Shown here in pieces: positions 45,216 to 54,654 of a stretch of DNA of 64,000 nt. The DNA comes from Pandoraea terrae (lineage in GTDB: Bacteria > Pseudomonadota > Gammaproteobacteria > Burkholderiales > Burkholderiaceae). Each line of letters opens with the position of its first letter. Positions within the stretch are counted from its first letter, which is position 1. Made by a program: the position numbers and the translations under genes. Location: assembly GCF_902459695.1 (NCBI RefSeq), contig NZ_CABPRZ010000020.1, forward strand, positions 1 through 64,000, given 5' to 3'. The notes beneath the pieces were generated by a model that saw only the letters and a list, made by a program, of their open reading frames with translations, did not search any database and was not told the origin of the DNA.

Positions 45216-45425
45216 TCAGTATAGGTCACGCGCGATCGAATGCAAAGGCTTGCGGATCCAGAACAGTCGCCCCCCGAGCCGCTCTTCAAGGCGGGTAACG
45301 GCCCGGGAGACCGTGGCGACCGAGACCCCCATGGCTGTTGCCGCCGCAGCGAACGAACCCTCCTCGGCGACCTTCGCGAAGGAATCGATGTGAAGTACGC
45401 GTTCATTGAGCGCAATCGACGCCAC
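45216..45425 (-). pseudogene. LysR regulator truncated after the HTH
   Basis: 69 codons only: [54 protein letters not shown], then sequence loses similarity and stops. The effector-binding domain is missing. The break coincides with the AT-rich edge before the AAA ATPase gene, so the insertion probably destroyed this gene. Confidence 0.75.
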
Positions 45426-45510
45426 TGGCCGGTGTCGGTGCTATGCGAAGTGCTGGAATATGGGATTCGTCAAACGGGGGCGAGGTCAGTTTCGATGGTC
45501 CGCGCCCCGC

Positions 45511-47256
45511 TTAGGCGGTCGCGAACAACACGGCGAGACACGCTGCCACGATCAGCACCTGATACGGCGTGTCGGGGTGGCGGTTGTAGTATGTCCACCA
45601 ATCGTACGGATGCGTGTCGCCGACCTCTCGGCTCGCGAGCAGCCCCTTCACGAACATGCCAACGATGAGCGGGAGCGGGTTCACCCAGATGTCATTCCAG
45701 TACACCATCCAGTTCGCGGCCTCGAACAGCGCGTATGTGAGCCCCGCGAGCAACGCGAGGTTACGCACGATCAGGAACCTCGAATACGCCCACGACGGGA
45801 ACTGCCGAACCATTCCGCCGACGCTCGCGACCGGCGATGCGAGCATTCGCGCGCGCGCACGCCAGTATCCGCCCCACGACCAGGCAAACAGCCAACCGAG
45901 CGCGGCGCCCAAGATCACGTCGCCCGCGAACGCGAACGCGTGCTTCAAGGTGGTCGCGTTGTGGAGGTTGCCGTAGTAGACGGCCGCGCTGAGCGCGACC
46001 TCGGGCTGATTCTTTAAGCCCATCAGGTCATCTCGGCGGGTGTCGTCGCCGATGAACACGACGCGTCCGGCGAGGCCGTCGCTCGGGATCATGTCGCCGA
46101 TCGGGGCGCCGGGCTTGAGCCATTTCTCGTTGATCTCCCATAGGTTCGAGTGGATCTCGAGATAGCGCGGAGTCACGGTGCCAATCACGTTGAATCCGCT
46201 TTGTTTGCGACGGTCCTCGATGCCCTCGAGGATCCGGCGGCTGTCGGTCACGTCGAGCGGCTCGATGCCAGGGCCCGGCGGCAGCACCGCCCGCGCCTGC
46301 CGGGACTGCGGCGCTCCGCTGAACGGCACGCAGAGGTCATCGACCGACGAATCGTCGCTCACGTAACGAAAGCCGTTCGGCGCATGTGGCTGGCGCGCGG
46401 CGTACGACGCGAGATTGCCGAGCGTCGCGACGTGCCGGTCATAAAAGAAGCCGCCCCAGAGCTGCGGCTGACTCCACGCGACGTAGAGGCTCGGGTTGTC
46501 ACAGAGCCGCTTCACGAACGCGATCTCGCGCGACATGATTCGGAACGTGATCGGATCGCCCGCTTCTTGTTGGCCGAACTCGCTGACGTTTGGCAGCAAG
46601 CTCGCTTTTACGACGACCCGCGTTTGGAGCGAGGCGTCGTCGAGCGCGCGTATGAATTTCCCGTAGCCGGCTTGGCTATTGACTATCCGGTCAACGACGT
46701 CCTTTGTTGTGACCTCGGGCGGCATGCATGCGCCGCGCGAAGCCTCCAGCGGCATAAGAAACGACACCCCCGGCTCCGCCGCCGCCCGGCGCCTGATATT
46801 GTCGCGGAGCCCGTCGCACGCGGGATCACTCAGCATGGGGTCATCGTTTAACGGATCAAGCGCGTCAAAACTGATCGCGATTAACTTAGGGCGCTTCGCC
46901 GCGAGCGCGTTGATAAGCTCGGCCGCGAACGCGCCCGGGGGCATCCGGCGGTTCCAAGCTTGCGCGAGGAGGTTCGGCACCCAGAGCACTAGCGGTCGGT
47001 CCTCGACGACGGACGGATTCCAGACGGACACCCGTCCCTTATTGGCGGCTTCGCGCTCCGCGTTGTCGACGCTTATCCACTGGTTAAGCGAGAAGACCGT
47101 GCGCGCGGCCAGGTCGACCGGGGCGAACCATGGCATCCGCTCCAACACGACCGTGACGGACGCAATCGTGAGCGCGAGCAGCAGGTTATGCAGGACCTCG
47201 TAGCGCTTGGCCCAGTAGCGCTGGAGCGCGGAGTCTCGGGTGGGTGTGTCGGTCAT
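45511..47256 (-). CDS. CHASE2-domain membrane protein without effector domain
   Basis: 581 residues. One N-terminal membrane segment (NLLLALTIASVTVVL) leads to a large exported CHASE2-like domain (FAAELINALAAKRPKLIAISFDALDP ... LAGRVVFIGDDTRRDDLMGLKNQPEVALSAAVYYGNLHNATTL). Three to four C-terminal membrane helices end the protein in YQVLIVAACLAVLFATA. CHASE2 sensors usually continue into a kinase, cyclase or GGDEF domain; none follows here. It could signal by partner contact or be decayed. Confidence 0.7.
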   Translation of the reverse strand: MTDTPTRDSALQRYWAKRYEVLHNLLLALTIASVTVVLERMPWFAPVDLAARTVFSLNQWISVDNAEREAANKGRVSVWNPSVVEDRPLVLWVPNLLAQAWNRRMPPGAFAAELINALAAKRPKLIAISFDALDPLNDDPMLSDPACDGLRDNIRRRAAAEPGVSFLMPLEASRGACMPPEVTTKDVVDRIVNSQAGYGKFIRALDDASLQTRVVVKASLLPNVSEFGQQEAGDPITFRIMSREIAFVKRLCDNPSLYVAWSQPQLWGGFFYDRHVATLGNLASYAARQPHAPNGFRYVSDDSSVDDLCVPFSGAPQSRQARAVLPPGPGIEPLDVTDSRRILEGIEDRRKQSGFNVIGTVTPRYLEIHSNLWEINEKWLKPGAPIGDMIPSDGLAGRVVFIGDDTRRDDLMGLKNQPEVALSAAVYYGNLHNATTLKHAFAFAGDVILGAALGWLFAWSWGGYWRARARMLASPVASVGGMVRQFPSWAYSRFLIVRNLALLAGLTYALFEAANWMVYWNDIWVNPLPLIVGMFVKGLLASREVGDTHPYDWWTYYNRHPDTPYQVLIVAACLAVLFATA

Positions 47257-47603
47257 GTCCGCGAGCGCGACTGCGGCGCGGTGCGGCTTTTGACGGCAGG
47301 CGCTGTCGCCTTTTGTTCGGCAAGTGCTTGCAAATCAGCCCCCTGCAAAATCCCCCGCCGAGTTAAGCGATATCGACCAGATCCGCGGACATTGGTGGGG
47401 AGGGGGCGTGATATTCAAGTTAGCATGAATCTACACAAGGTGAGTAATATATTTGGGTCGCGAAGGCCCGCGTACGATCCAACGGCCGTTCCACAGTGGA
47501 CCGCGGGCGATCACCCGCCAATCACGCTCAGCTAACGCTCGCCCGCGAATCTGTCGCCGAACATCGGATAGCCGCCGGCGGATTCGCCGCGCGTGTGCAG
47601 CCC
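47257..47603. other. Intergenic region
   Basis: About 345 bases. A short AT-rich island lies at 47410-47460 and a 36-codon ORF starts ATGAATCTACACAAGG at about 47427, but no family is recognisable. Nothing else seen. Confidence 0.35.
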
Positions 47604-48263
47604 TCATTCGACAGGAATCGGGTTGTCGACGATGAACTGGTTGAACTGCTCGATAAACGCATGCTCATTGGGCCCCGCGTTATCGCGCAGCGGTTTGGCG
47701 GCGTCGACGACGACCTCGGTCGTCGCCGTCTCCAGGCGTTCCATCGTTTCGGCGATGAACGCATCGAGCGGCATGGCGCGCGAATCACCGCTCTTGTGAA
47801 TGAGATCGGTGTCGACCCAGGGCGGCGCGATCTCTAGCACGCGCACGCTCGTATTGCGCAGCACGAAGCGTTGCGACAGCGTGTACGAGTGAATCGCAGC
47901 TTTGGTAGCCGAGTAGAGGGCGGTTGCCGCAAGCGGCACATACGCGAGCACCGAGCTGTTGTTGATGATGGTCGACTCGGGCTGCCGCTTCAAGTGCTCG
48001 ACAAACGCGGCGCTCACGCGCACGGGGCCAAGCAGGTTCGTGTCGACGAGATGGACGGCTTGCTCGTCGTCGAGCGGGCCGCCGGCGTCGTCGAACGGCA
48101 TGATGCCTGCGTTGTTGATCACCACGTTCAATGCCGGATAGCGTTCGATCAGTTGGCCGGCGACCTCGCGAATCTGCGCGGCGCGGCGCGGCTGATGATC
48201 GAGCAAAGCCGGCATCCGCTCGATGTCATCGCCAGGGAGACCGGCTTTCGCGATCGCCGGCAT
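47604..48263 (-). pseudogene. Short-chain dehydrogenase truncated at the 5' end
   Basis: From about 48177 down, the product reads IREVAGQLIERYPALNVVINNAGIMP and later SVLAYVPLAATALYSATKAA with the catalytic YxxxK, DltE-like. The N-terminal coenzyme motif TGxxxGIG is absent: the first 29 codons are antisense to an AraC fragment on the other strand. The cofactor site is lost, so this is a broken gene made by recombination. Confidence 0.75.
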
Positions 48264-48338
48264 CTTCGCGAAGCGTTCGTGCGCGGCTTTGGTCTTCCGC
48301 CTCAGGCAGTCCGGCGCGACGCGCGTGTGGAGGCCTGA
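48177..48338 (+). pseudogene. C-terminal fragment of an AraC-family (GlxA-type) regulator
   Basis: Plus-strand frame reads RLMIEQSRHPLDVIARETGFRDRRHLREAFVRGFGLPPQAVRR then stop, the second HTH of a GATase1-AraC regulator. Everything upstream of about 48177 is instead the truncated SDR on the other strand. Only about 53 codons remain. Confidence 0.75.
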
Positions 48339-48482
48339 ACACGCTGTTCCCAGCCACTCATCGTGTTATTGCCTACCCCCCGCGCCCCGCAGCCCGGAAA
48401 AGCTTTCGTCGAGCTGACATGGGCGCCATGATTTTGCATCCCCGATCGCAGCGAACGATCCAACCTATTCAGCCTTGACGGT

Positions 48483-49568
48483 CTACGTGAAGCGCCCCCG
48501 TCTTGCATGTCCGCGCTGGAGTAACGACGCGTACTGGTGCAATTCCCGTGGCGCGATATCAAAGGCGCGACGGAACGCACGGGTGAAGCTCGACGCATCG
48601 TTGAAGCCCAATCCCCAAGCAATGTCCTGCACCTCCATATGCGGAAAGCGCACCAATTCATCGGCCGCCTTTCGCAGTCTGCGGTTGCGAATATACGCAG
48701 CCAGGCCGCCTTCATGCTCGAAGAGACGGTACACGCTGGCGCGTGCGAGGCGCAGCGATGCCAATACGCTTTCAGGCGACAAGTCCGGATCGTGCAAATG
48801 GGCTTCGACATGCCGCCGCACTTGTCCATAGACGGCTGCGCGTACCGCTGCCCGGCAGTTGCCGGAAAGACCCGCTTCACGGCTGAAAGCTGCCACCAGA
48901 AGCTCCACGGCCGTGACAAAGGACTGATGCGCTTCTTCCTTGCTTTGTCCGACGATTTGTCGACGAAGCGCCACCAGGTGCTCGATCAGCATGCGCACCA
49001 AAGGCGTGGTGGCGTTAATCCGGCGGCCATGCAGCGACGCGGCGTCTGGGAACGACCTTTCCACCAGGGCGCGCGGCACGAAAAGGAGCAGTATCCGGCC
49101 ACGAAAACTCTGGATCGTGCACGGCTGATCCATGTCCAGTGCAAGGATACTTGGCACTTGCGGGATCTGCGGTGCGTCGCGCCGCGGCTTGCCGCCCAGG
49201 AACTGCGCAGGCGGCCCTTCAAGGAACACACTGAAGCTGATGTCGCGAACGCTCTCGGTCGAAACACGACCCAACGACCGCACGGCCAGGTTCGGCCCGG
49301 TGCGGAAGTCGAATAAGCTCAGATTGTCGATCGTGTAACGAGACAGCGACGCATCGAACGTATCCTCGGCTTGCTTCGACGAAGGCCGTATGTCGTACAC
49401 CGGACTCATGCGCTCTTGCCACGCCAGGAAGCTTTGACGGGCATCGCCTTGAACGCTGAAATTGCTGTGCACGATACCGGACGCAAGCTTCGGCGGCCCC
49501 GGCGGCAACAGCAAGCGGCTAAGCGGTGAAGCGGTCTGCTGTGTGTCGTTGTTCGATGCAAGGCTCAT
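48483..49568 (-). CDS. AraC family transcriptional regulator
   Basis: 361 residues from the ATG at 49568. An N-terminal AraC_binding_2-like sensing domain (FSVQGDARQSFLAWQERMSPVYDI, resembling the XylS/FeaR type) is followed by two HTHs: LSPESVLASLRLARASVYRLFEHEGGLAAYIRNRRLRKAADEL and VQDIAWGLGFNDASSFTRAFRRAFDIAPRELH. No obvious target gene adjoins; the neighbouring SDR is broken. Confidence 0.88.
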   Translation of the reverse strand: MSLASNNDTQQTASPLSRLLLPPGPPKLASGIVHSNFSVQGDARQSFLAWQERMSPVYDIRPSSKQAEDTFDASLSRYTIDNLSLFDFRTGPNLAVRSLGRVSTESVRDISFSVFLEGPPAQFLGGKPRRDAPQIPQVPSILALDMDQPCTIQSFRGRILLLFVPRALVERSFPDAASLHGRRINATTPLVRMLIEHLVALRRQIVGQSKEEAHQSFVTAVELLVAAFSREAGLSGNCRAAVRAAVYGQVRRHVEAHLHDPDLSPESVLASLRLARASVYRLFEHEGGLAAYIRNRRLRKAADELVRFPHMEVQDIAWGLGFNDASSFTRAFRRAFDIAPRELHQYASLLQRGHARRGRFT

Positions 49569-49694
49569 CGCCGATTTTCGTCCAGTCTGGATTCGCCCCG
49601 TGCGGCTTAGCATTATGGCAAGCCACGTGCCCGCCAGGAGCACGCTCGTGAAGTTCGCCAAGCATATTAACGCACGCCCGCGAATGTATCGCAG

Positions 49695-50222
49695 CTAGAT
49701 CGGAAACTGCTCAATGGTTTCGCGCACCTGCATCAGCACAGGCCTGAGCTGCTCCATCGGGACCGAACTCAAGCCCAACCGCAACGCATGGGGGGCGTGC
49801 CGGGTCGTCGCGTAGGCCTCCGCCTTGGATACCGCGATGCCACACTCGGCCAGAGCGGTGGCGATCCTCAAGGCATCGACGGCGACCGGGTCATGGGGCC
49901 GGAGTAATGAGCGCGTGGCGATGTCCAGGCCCTGCTGGCAGCCGTTGATCAAAAAGACTCGATCCACTTCGCTGCGTATGCCGCGTTCCCTCGCCAGGAA
50001 ATCGACCACGATCCGCCGTTCATGGCGCCGGCCGCCGGGCGGCTGCTCGGTAGCGTCGTGGCGAGCATCGCCAGCACGGTGATGACACTGCGGGGCGAAC
50101 GTGCCCACGGGCGTTGAATGTATAAGCTGGCGTAAAATGGTCGCGTTAGCGAGGAGGCCGTGAGCACGATAGCCACCACGGAAATTTGCGAGTGTCTGCT
50201 CCCGCCCAAGTCGCGGGCGTCT
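49695..50222 (-). pseudogene. MocR-type (GntR/aminotransferase) regulator remnant
   Basis: Fragments of a MocR regulator in one frame: HTH tail ..REQTLANFRGGYRAHGLL..GTFAPQ, aminotransferase start RIVVDFLARERGIRSEVDRVFLINGCQQGLDIATRSLLRPHDPVAVD, then directly the C-terminus ALRIATALAECGIAVSKAEAYATTRHAPHALRLGLSS. The middle of the PLP domain, including the lysine that holds the cofactor, is deleted. It lies directly after the MFS gene. Confidence 0.65.
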
Positions 50223-51531
50223 AGGTAGGTTCAGTTTGGCGGATCTCGTTGAGCACCTCGGCCTGGACCTCCGGGTTTGGTTCGCCATCCTTGGTAGCAA
50301 TCAATGCTTTCGGCGTCAGCGGGATCAAGGGCAGGATCAGTGCGTACACCACGGTAGTCGCGATCACACAATATGTGAATCCGTACGTGGCGCCGCTGTT
50401 ATAGATCCATGAGCCCAATAGATCGCCGGCACGCGCCGAGAGCGCGAAAACGCCATCCACCAGCATCATCAAGGTTCCTTGCAGGCCTGGCGGACAGGAC
50501 CGCATCGCGAGATCGAAGTATGCTGCCGTGGCTACACCGCCCATCAGCCCTATCGGTGCTGCCATTACAAGGGCGAGATTGGCTGAGTGAATGAATGCCA
50601 GCGGAATCATCTGCGGCACTGCGACGATCGTTCCCCACCACAGCAGCTTGCTCAGCGATACCCTCTTGCACAGAAAGCCATACAGCAAAAATGTCGGGAT
50701 GAACGCGGCGGCAAAGATCCCGTTGTAGTACGAGTAAACGGAATCTGGCGCATGCAACTCATTGGTCAGATAGAACTGCAGCGGAGTGGCCGCTCCTGGC
50801 GCAAAGTTCCACAGAAAGCAGATGAGAACCGCGGGATAAACGGCCTTATGCTTCACCAGCCGCCTGACATTTCCAACGAAATCCGCGCCTCTGGCTTGCG
50901 GCTTCTCGTAGGTCTGGCCGAAGACGGAAACGGGCTTCCAGAGCCCCAACACAGCAATCAATAAATTGACGATCGCCACCAGGAAGAAGGCCTGGTTCGC
51001 GGCAAGATGGTCGGAGACGTATCCGGAAGCGAACGCTCCCGCAACGACCGGGACGGCGCCGACCACGTTCCACAGAGCGCTCAGGCGCCCGGACATGAGC
51101 TTCTCCTGGCCCACCAGAGCGATCAACCCCTGATAGGCTGCGGCGATGAATCGGAACGACAGCATTGCCAGCAGCATCCCGACGACCAGTCGCGCGTATG
51201 AGAAGCCTGAAAACGCCATCCAGATGAAAGCCACCGCGGTCGCCGGAGCGAAGATCAGGAAGAAGCCGCGATCCCGCAATCCCAGCGGGTTCCATTGGTC
51301 GCGCGCGAGGCCAAAAGCGAACGCAATGTACACGGGTATGCCCGTCAGCAGCCGGAAAGTCGAGATTTGCGTCGCCGTCGCGTGCAACTGGTTCTTGAGT
51401 ATGTACGACGTCTGTATATCAACCAGGAAACCTGCCGGCGTCGCCAGATAGGTGAACAGGGTCAGCCAACCGAAATACAGCAGGGTTCGGTCGCTGCCCT
51501 CGAAACCATTACGATCAGGAACGGTCAGCAT
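50221..51531 (-). CDS. MFS transporter (folate-biopterin transporter-like)
   Basis: 436 residues, about 12 predicted membrane helices in two halves with a cytosolic loop near the middle (SVFGQTYEKPQARGADFVGNVRRLVKHK). The N-terminus YFGWLTLFTYLATPAGFLVDIQTSYILKNQLHATATQISTFRLLTGIPVY resembles BT1-type transporters, but the substrate cannot be told. A MocR remnant directly downstream hints at a former regulator. Confidence 0.8.
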   Translation of the reverse strand: MLTVPDRNGFEGSDRTLLYFGWLTLFTYLATPAGFLVDIQTSYILKNQLHATATQISTFRLLTGIPVYIAFAFGLARDQWNPLGLRDRGFFLIFAPATAVAFIWMAFSGFSYARLVVGMLLAMLSFRFIAAAYQGLIALVGQEKLMSGRLSALWNVVGAVPVVAGAFASGYVSDHLAANQAFFLVAIVNLLIAVLGLWKPVSVFGQTYEKPQARGADFVGNVRRLVKHKAVYPAVLICFLWNFAPGAATPLQFYLTNELHAPDSVYSYYNGIFAAAFIPTFLLYGFLCKRVSLSKLLWWGTIVAVPQMIPLAFIHSANLALVMAAPIGLMGGVATAAYFDLAMRSCPPGLQGTLMMLVDGVFALSARAGDLLGSWIYNSGATYGFTYCVIATTVVYALILPLIPLTPKALIATKDGEPNPEVQAEVLNEIRQTEPT

Positions 51532-51636
51532 TTTTTTAGTAGCTTAAATGGGAATGCACCGGACTGAAGGGCGCGTAGATATTGGATTGCGGGCCTTTCG
51601 CGGCTCGCACAGATTTACGATCGCCGGCACGCGTCG

Positions 51637-53418
51637 TCACGACGCCCCAGCCCCCTCATGGATCGCGCCGCCACGCATCAAGCGCCGGGCGATGTCGGCC
51701 GTCTGCAGTGCCCCGCGTTCGGTCGGCGAATGGGCGGCGAGATAGCGGGCGACCGCAATGAGGACGTGCCGGCCCTCGCCAGTATTGCCCCACGCGGCGA
51801 ACTGCCGGACTCCGGCGTCCAGCATCTGATAGGCGTGGAAGCCAGCATCTTCGCGCAACACCGCAAGCGCGAGCGTGGCGATCAGCGCCTGTGGCGAATG
51901 GCCGAGCGTGAGATGTCGCGCCACGAGCCTTGCCGCAAGATCAACCTGTCGCTGCTTGTCGAAGGCGTCGAGCAAGGCGGCGCAGATCGTCTCCACATCG
52001 GCAGGGAGGTCGTCGAGCGGGTCGCTGTCCTCACCCGGGATGCGGGCCGGCGGCACATTCAGATAACGGGCAAGGTAGAGCGCCATGGCGCCGTGCGTTA
52101 TGGCGCGCACGGCCGTGACGTGACTGTCGATGTTGGCGGTCCCGATCCGCGTGAGCATCTGGTGGACCGCGTTAGCGTAGGTGAAGACGTGGTGCGCCGT
52201 CTCCCAGTCGGCGTGCTCGTTGGCATTGCCGAAGCGGGCCACCCGCAGCGCCGCTCCGTAAGCGAGGGATCGTCCCAGGTCGGCAGGCGCGGCACCTGCG
52301 CGGATCGCCGCCTTTAGCGCATCAATGATCTTCGCTGGATCGTCTCCGAGCAGCTCTCGGGCGAGCGCCGCGTGATGCGACCATCCATGCAAGGTGCCCG
52401 CGGCAGCGAACAGCTCCGGCATTTGGCTGGCGGATTCTTCACACAGCGCAACAAGATCAACGGGCTGGCGCCAGGCGGTCGATTCCTCCGCGCCACGGGC
52501 GGCCACCATCTGGCCGACGATAGTCGGCAGCAACGCTGGCGCGTGCTCCCAACCGATCAGGTCGAGGCACTCGAAGGCCTTGTTGATAAAGTCGAGCGAA
52601 TGACCGGTGTCGGCAAACACCCTTTCGGTCTCGGCCGAAAGCAGCGCATCGGCGAGCACAGCTGGCGAGGCACCGGCTGCAATCGCCGTCAGCAGGGTGC
52701 GCTCGGCCGCTTCGCGATGCCGCACATTTGTCCACAGTCGCAGCCAGCGCTTGAGTGCGGCCGGCTCCGGCCGGCTTCCGAGCGGCGCACGTTCGCGCCG
52801 CGGCGCCTCGCCGTCACAGTCCGTCGCCACGCGGCGCGCACCGTGGAACAGGGCAAGATAGGCTTCGTCCTCTGGCAGCAAAGGGAAGAGATTGCCCAGC
52901 GCCGTCAGTATCGTGAGACCGACGCCCCAGCCGTCGCGGTTCTGCGCCCCGAACAGCGCCACCTGCCGCACAATATCGGCCATCGGCACGTCGGCCGCGA
53001 GCTGACCATGCACGGCCTTGGCGATGACGAGATCGAGGTCGTGCGCGAGGCCGTCCGCAAGCCGCTGACGCCAGTGCGCCGCGGGATCGGGATGGCCGAA
53101 CGTGGTCGTTACCCAGACATCGCCGTTGCGTATCTCGACCGCGCAGGTCGGTATATCGTCCGCCCAAAGGTCGAAGGTGCAGCCGCTTTCGAGGTCGAAG
53201 CGGGCGTGATGCCAATGACAGGTCAAGATGCCGTCCTCAACGCTGCCGCGCTCGAGCGGGAAGCCCATGTGCGGACAACGATTGTCGAGGGCGAAGACGC
53301 GCCCGCGGTCGTAGATGACGAGGATCGGAAGATGGCCACCTTGCACAACGAGCCGCCCCTTCGCCTTCAGCGCGTCAAGGCTCCCCGCAAGCACGAATTC
53401 CTTGTTCGGTGCATCCAT
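51637..53418 (-). CDS. Rieske [2Fe-2S] protein with large helical C-terminal domain
   Basis: 593 residues from the ATG at 53418, preceded by GGAGG. The N-terminal about 110 residues are a Rieske domain with cluster ligands CPHMGF and CHWHHARF. The remaining about 480 residues are mostly helical and Ala/Leu-rich, with no membrane segment and many His (for example LHGWSHHAALARELL, ANEHADWETAHHVFTYANAVHQ). I do not recognise the domain. No oxygenase alpha subunit or reductase is adjacent, so the redox partner is unknown. Confidence 0.8.
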   Translation of the reverse strand: MDAPNKEFVLAGSLDALKAKGRLVVQGGHLPILVIYDRGRVFALDNRCPHMGFPLERGSVEDGILTCHWHHARFDLESGCTFDLWADDIPTCAVEIRNGDVWVTTTFGHPDPAAHWRQRLADGLAHDLDLVIAKAVHGQLAADVPMADIVRQVALFGAQNRDGWGVGLTILTALGNLFPLLPEDEAYLALFHGARRVATDCDGEAPRRERAPLGSRPEPAALKRWLRLWTNVRHREAAERTLLTAIAAGASPAVLADALLSAETERVFADTGHSLDFINKAFECLDLIGWEHAPALLPTIVGQMVAARGAEESTAWRQPVDLVALCEESASQMPELFAAAGTLHGWSHHAALARELLGDDPAKIIDALKAAIRAGAAPADLGRSLAYGAALRVARFGNANEHADWETAHHVFTYANAVHQMLTRIGTANIDSHVTAVRAITHGAMALYLARYLNVPPARIPGEDSDPLDDLPADVETICAALLDAFDKQRQVDLAARLVARHLTLGHSPQALIATLALAVLREDAGFHAYQMLDAGVRQFAAWGNTGEGRHVLIAVARYLAAHSPTERGALQTADIARRLMRGGAIHEGAGAS

Positions 53419-53525
53419 GCGCAAACCTCCTGCACGCTTCCCGTCAGGGACGTAGTACGGCCTCACCTGATAACTTTATGCCTATTTTGGCGGCACTTCC
53501 CAAGCGATGCGCGCGAAATGGCTGA

Positions 53526-53570
53526 GCAGGCGGGGGTATAACAGCCAACGACCGCTACTGCCCCGCCTGC
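53526..53570. repeat. 10-base perfect inverted repeat between Rieske and DHFR-like genes
   Basis: GCAGGCGGGG and CCCCGCCTGC separated by 25 bases. No T run on either side. It lies after the DHFR-like stop and before the Rieske gene, possibly a terminator-like or operator element. Confidence 0.5.
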
Positions 53571-53613
53571 CACGCGTTAACGGGCGCAAGGCGGAGCGAG
53601 AAGCGACCAAGGC

Positions 53614-54309
53614 TCACGCCGCAGCGGCATCTTCCGTGTCGATTGGCTCGGCGTCCGTGTGCCCTCGGCGCCGCAGGACGACATGCGTGGCCTTCTCCGA
53701 CGCTACGAATTCAACGCATTCGTATCCCAGAGCCCGCAAGTCAACCCCTTCGAACAGCGATTCTCCCCGGCCGAGCAGGACCGGCGCGATAGCAATGTGC
53801 AGTTCATCAATGAGGCCCTCACGAAGATACTGCTGGATGGTGCCCGGCCCACCGCCGATCCGCACGTCCATTCCGGCAGCGGCCTCGCGTGCACGGTCGA
53901 GCGCCTCGCGAATGCCTCCTGTGATGAAGTGAAACGTCGTTCCGCCTTCCATCTCGATGGGGGGACGAGCATGATGGGTCAAGACGAAGACTGGGACGTG
54001 ATACGGTGGATTGTCTCCCCACCAGCCTTTCCAGTTTGTGTCCGGCCAGTCCCCACGAATGGGGCCGAACATGTTCCTCCCAAGAATCCAGGCCCCGACA
54101 TTCTGAAAGCCACGGGCGGCGAAATCATCGTCAACCCCGGTCGTACCGCCGTCCTTGCCGAACAAGGCCCGCTGGAATGTGCGTGTTGGGACTAGCCACT
54201 GGTGCAGTTCCGTCCCGCCAACGCCGAGCGGATTGTTGATGTCTTGATTCGGGCCTGCACCGTATCCGTCGAGCGAGACGGTGAAGCCGTCAACGCGAAC
54301 TCGTGTCAT
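53614..54309 (-). CDS. Dihydrofolate reductase-family (RibD C-terminal-like) protein
   Basis: 231 residues. It starts TRVRVDGFTVSLDGY and carries the RibD-C/DHFR fold signature GAWILGRNMFG, then GGTTFHFITGG, DVRIGGGPGTIQQYLREGLIDELHIAIAPVLLGRGESLFEG. It is an NADPH-dependent reductase of unknown substrate, not housekeeping DHFR. Convergence or regulation cannot be inferred. Confidence 0.88.
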   Translation of the reverse strand: MTRVRVDGFTVSLDGYGAGPNQDINNPLGVGGTELHQWLVPTRTFQRALFGKDGGTTGVDDDFAARGFQNVGAWILGRNMFGPIRGDWPDTNWKGWWGDNPPYHVPVFVLTHHARPPIEMEGGTTFHFITGGIREALDRAREAAAGMDVRIGGGPGTIQQYLREGLIDELHIAIAPVLLGRGESLFEGVDLRALGYECVEFVASEKATHVVLRRRGHTDAEPIDTEDAAAA

Positions 54310-54390
54310 CGTTTGCCTCCGTTTAGACGCCTAACGTAATGTGGACAGCAAATCTGCATGGTTTGCCGGAATCGTGCGAAATATTCTAGC

Positions 54391-54490
54391 TTTGGCCGGA
54401 AGTTCGCGTTCACACAAACTGCCGGAAAGCTGACGTTGAGGGTTCCAATGTCCGTTCTCTCGAATGTTCATCGAACGGGTGCTCGTTGCT
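54391..54490 (-). repeat. Dispersed intergenic repeat, copy B
   Basis: Inverse match to 10671-10763 at roughly 85% by eye over about 90 bases, starting at TTTGGCCGGAAG and ending near TCATCGAACGGGTGCT. Confidence 0.75.
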
Positions 54491-54585
54491 AGAGCCATCC
54501 GTGCTTGTCCTGCCTCCAACAGTCGAAAACGCGTTTCGCATTGTGAAGTTCACTTCAAATTTCCGCAGCATTGCTTTTTCGTTGC

Positions 54586-54602
54586 GTGAAAACATGTTTC
54601 AC
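54586..54602. promoter_or_regulatory. Palindrome GTGAAAACATGTTTCAC upstream of aceA
   Basis: Perfect six-base arms GTGAAA/TTTCAC around ACATG, in the AT-rich promoter region. A candidate operator of unknown regulator. Confidence 0.5.
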
Positions 54603-54654
54603 ATCGCAAAAATAGTTACATAACCCATTGAAAAATAAACATAAATTAAGTCTT

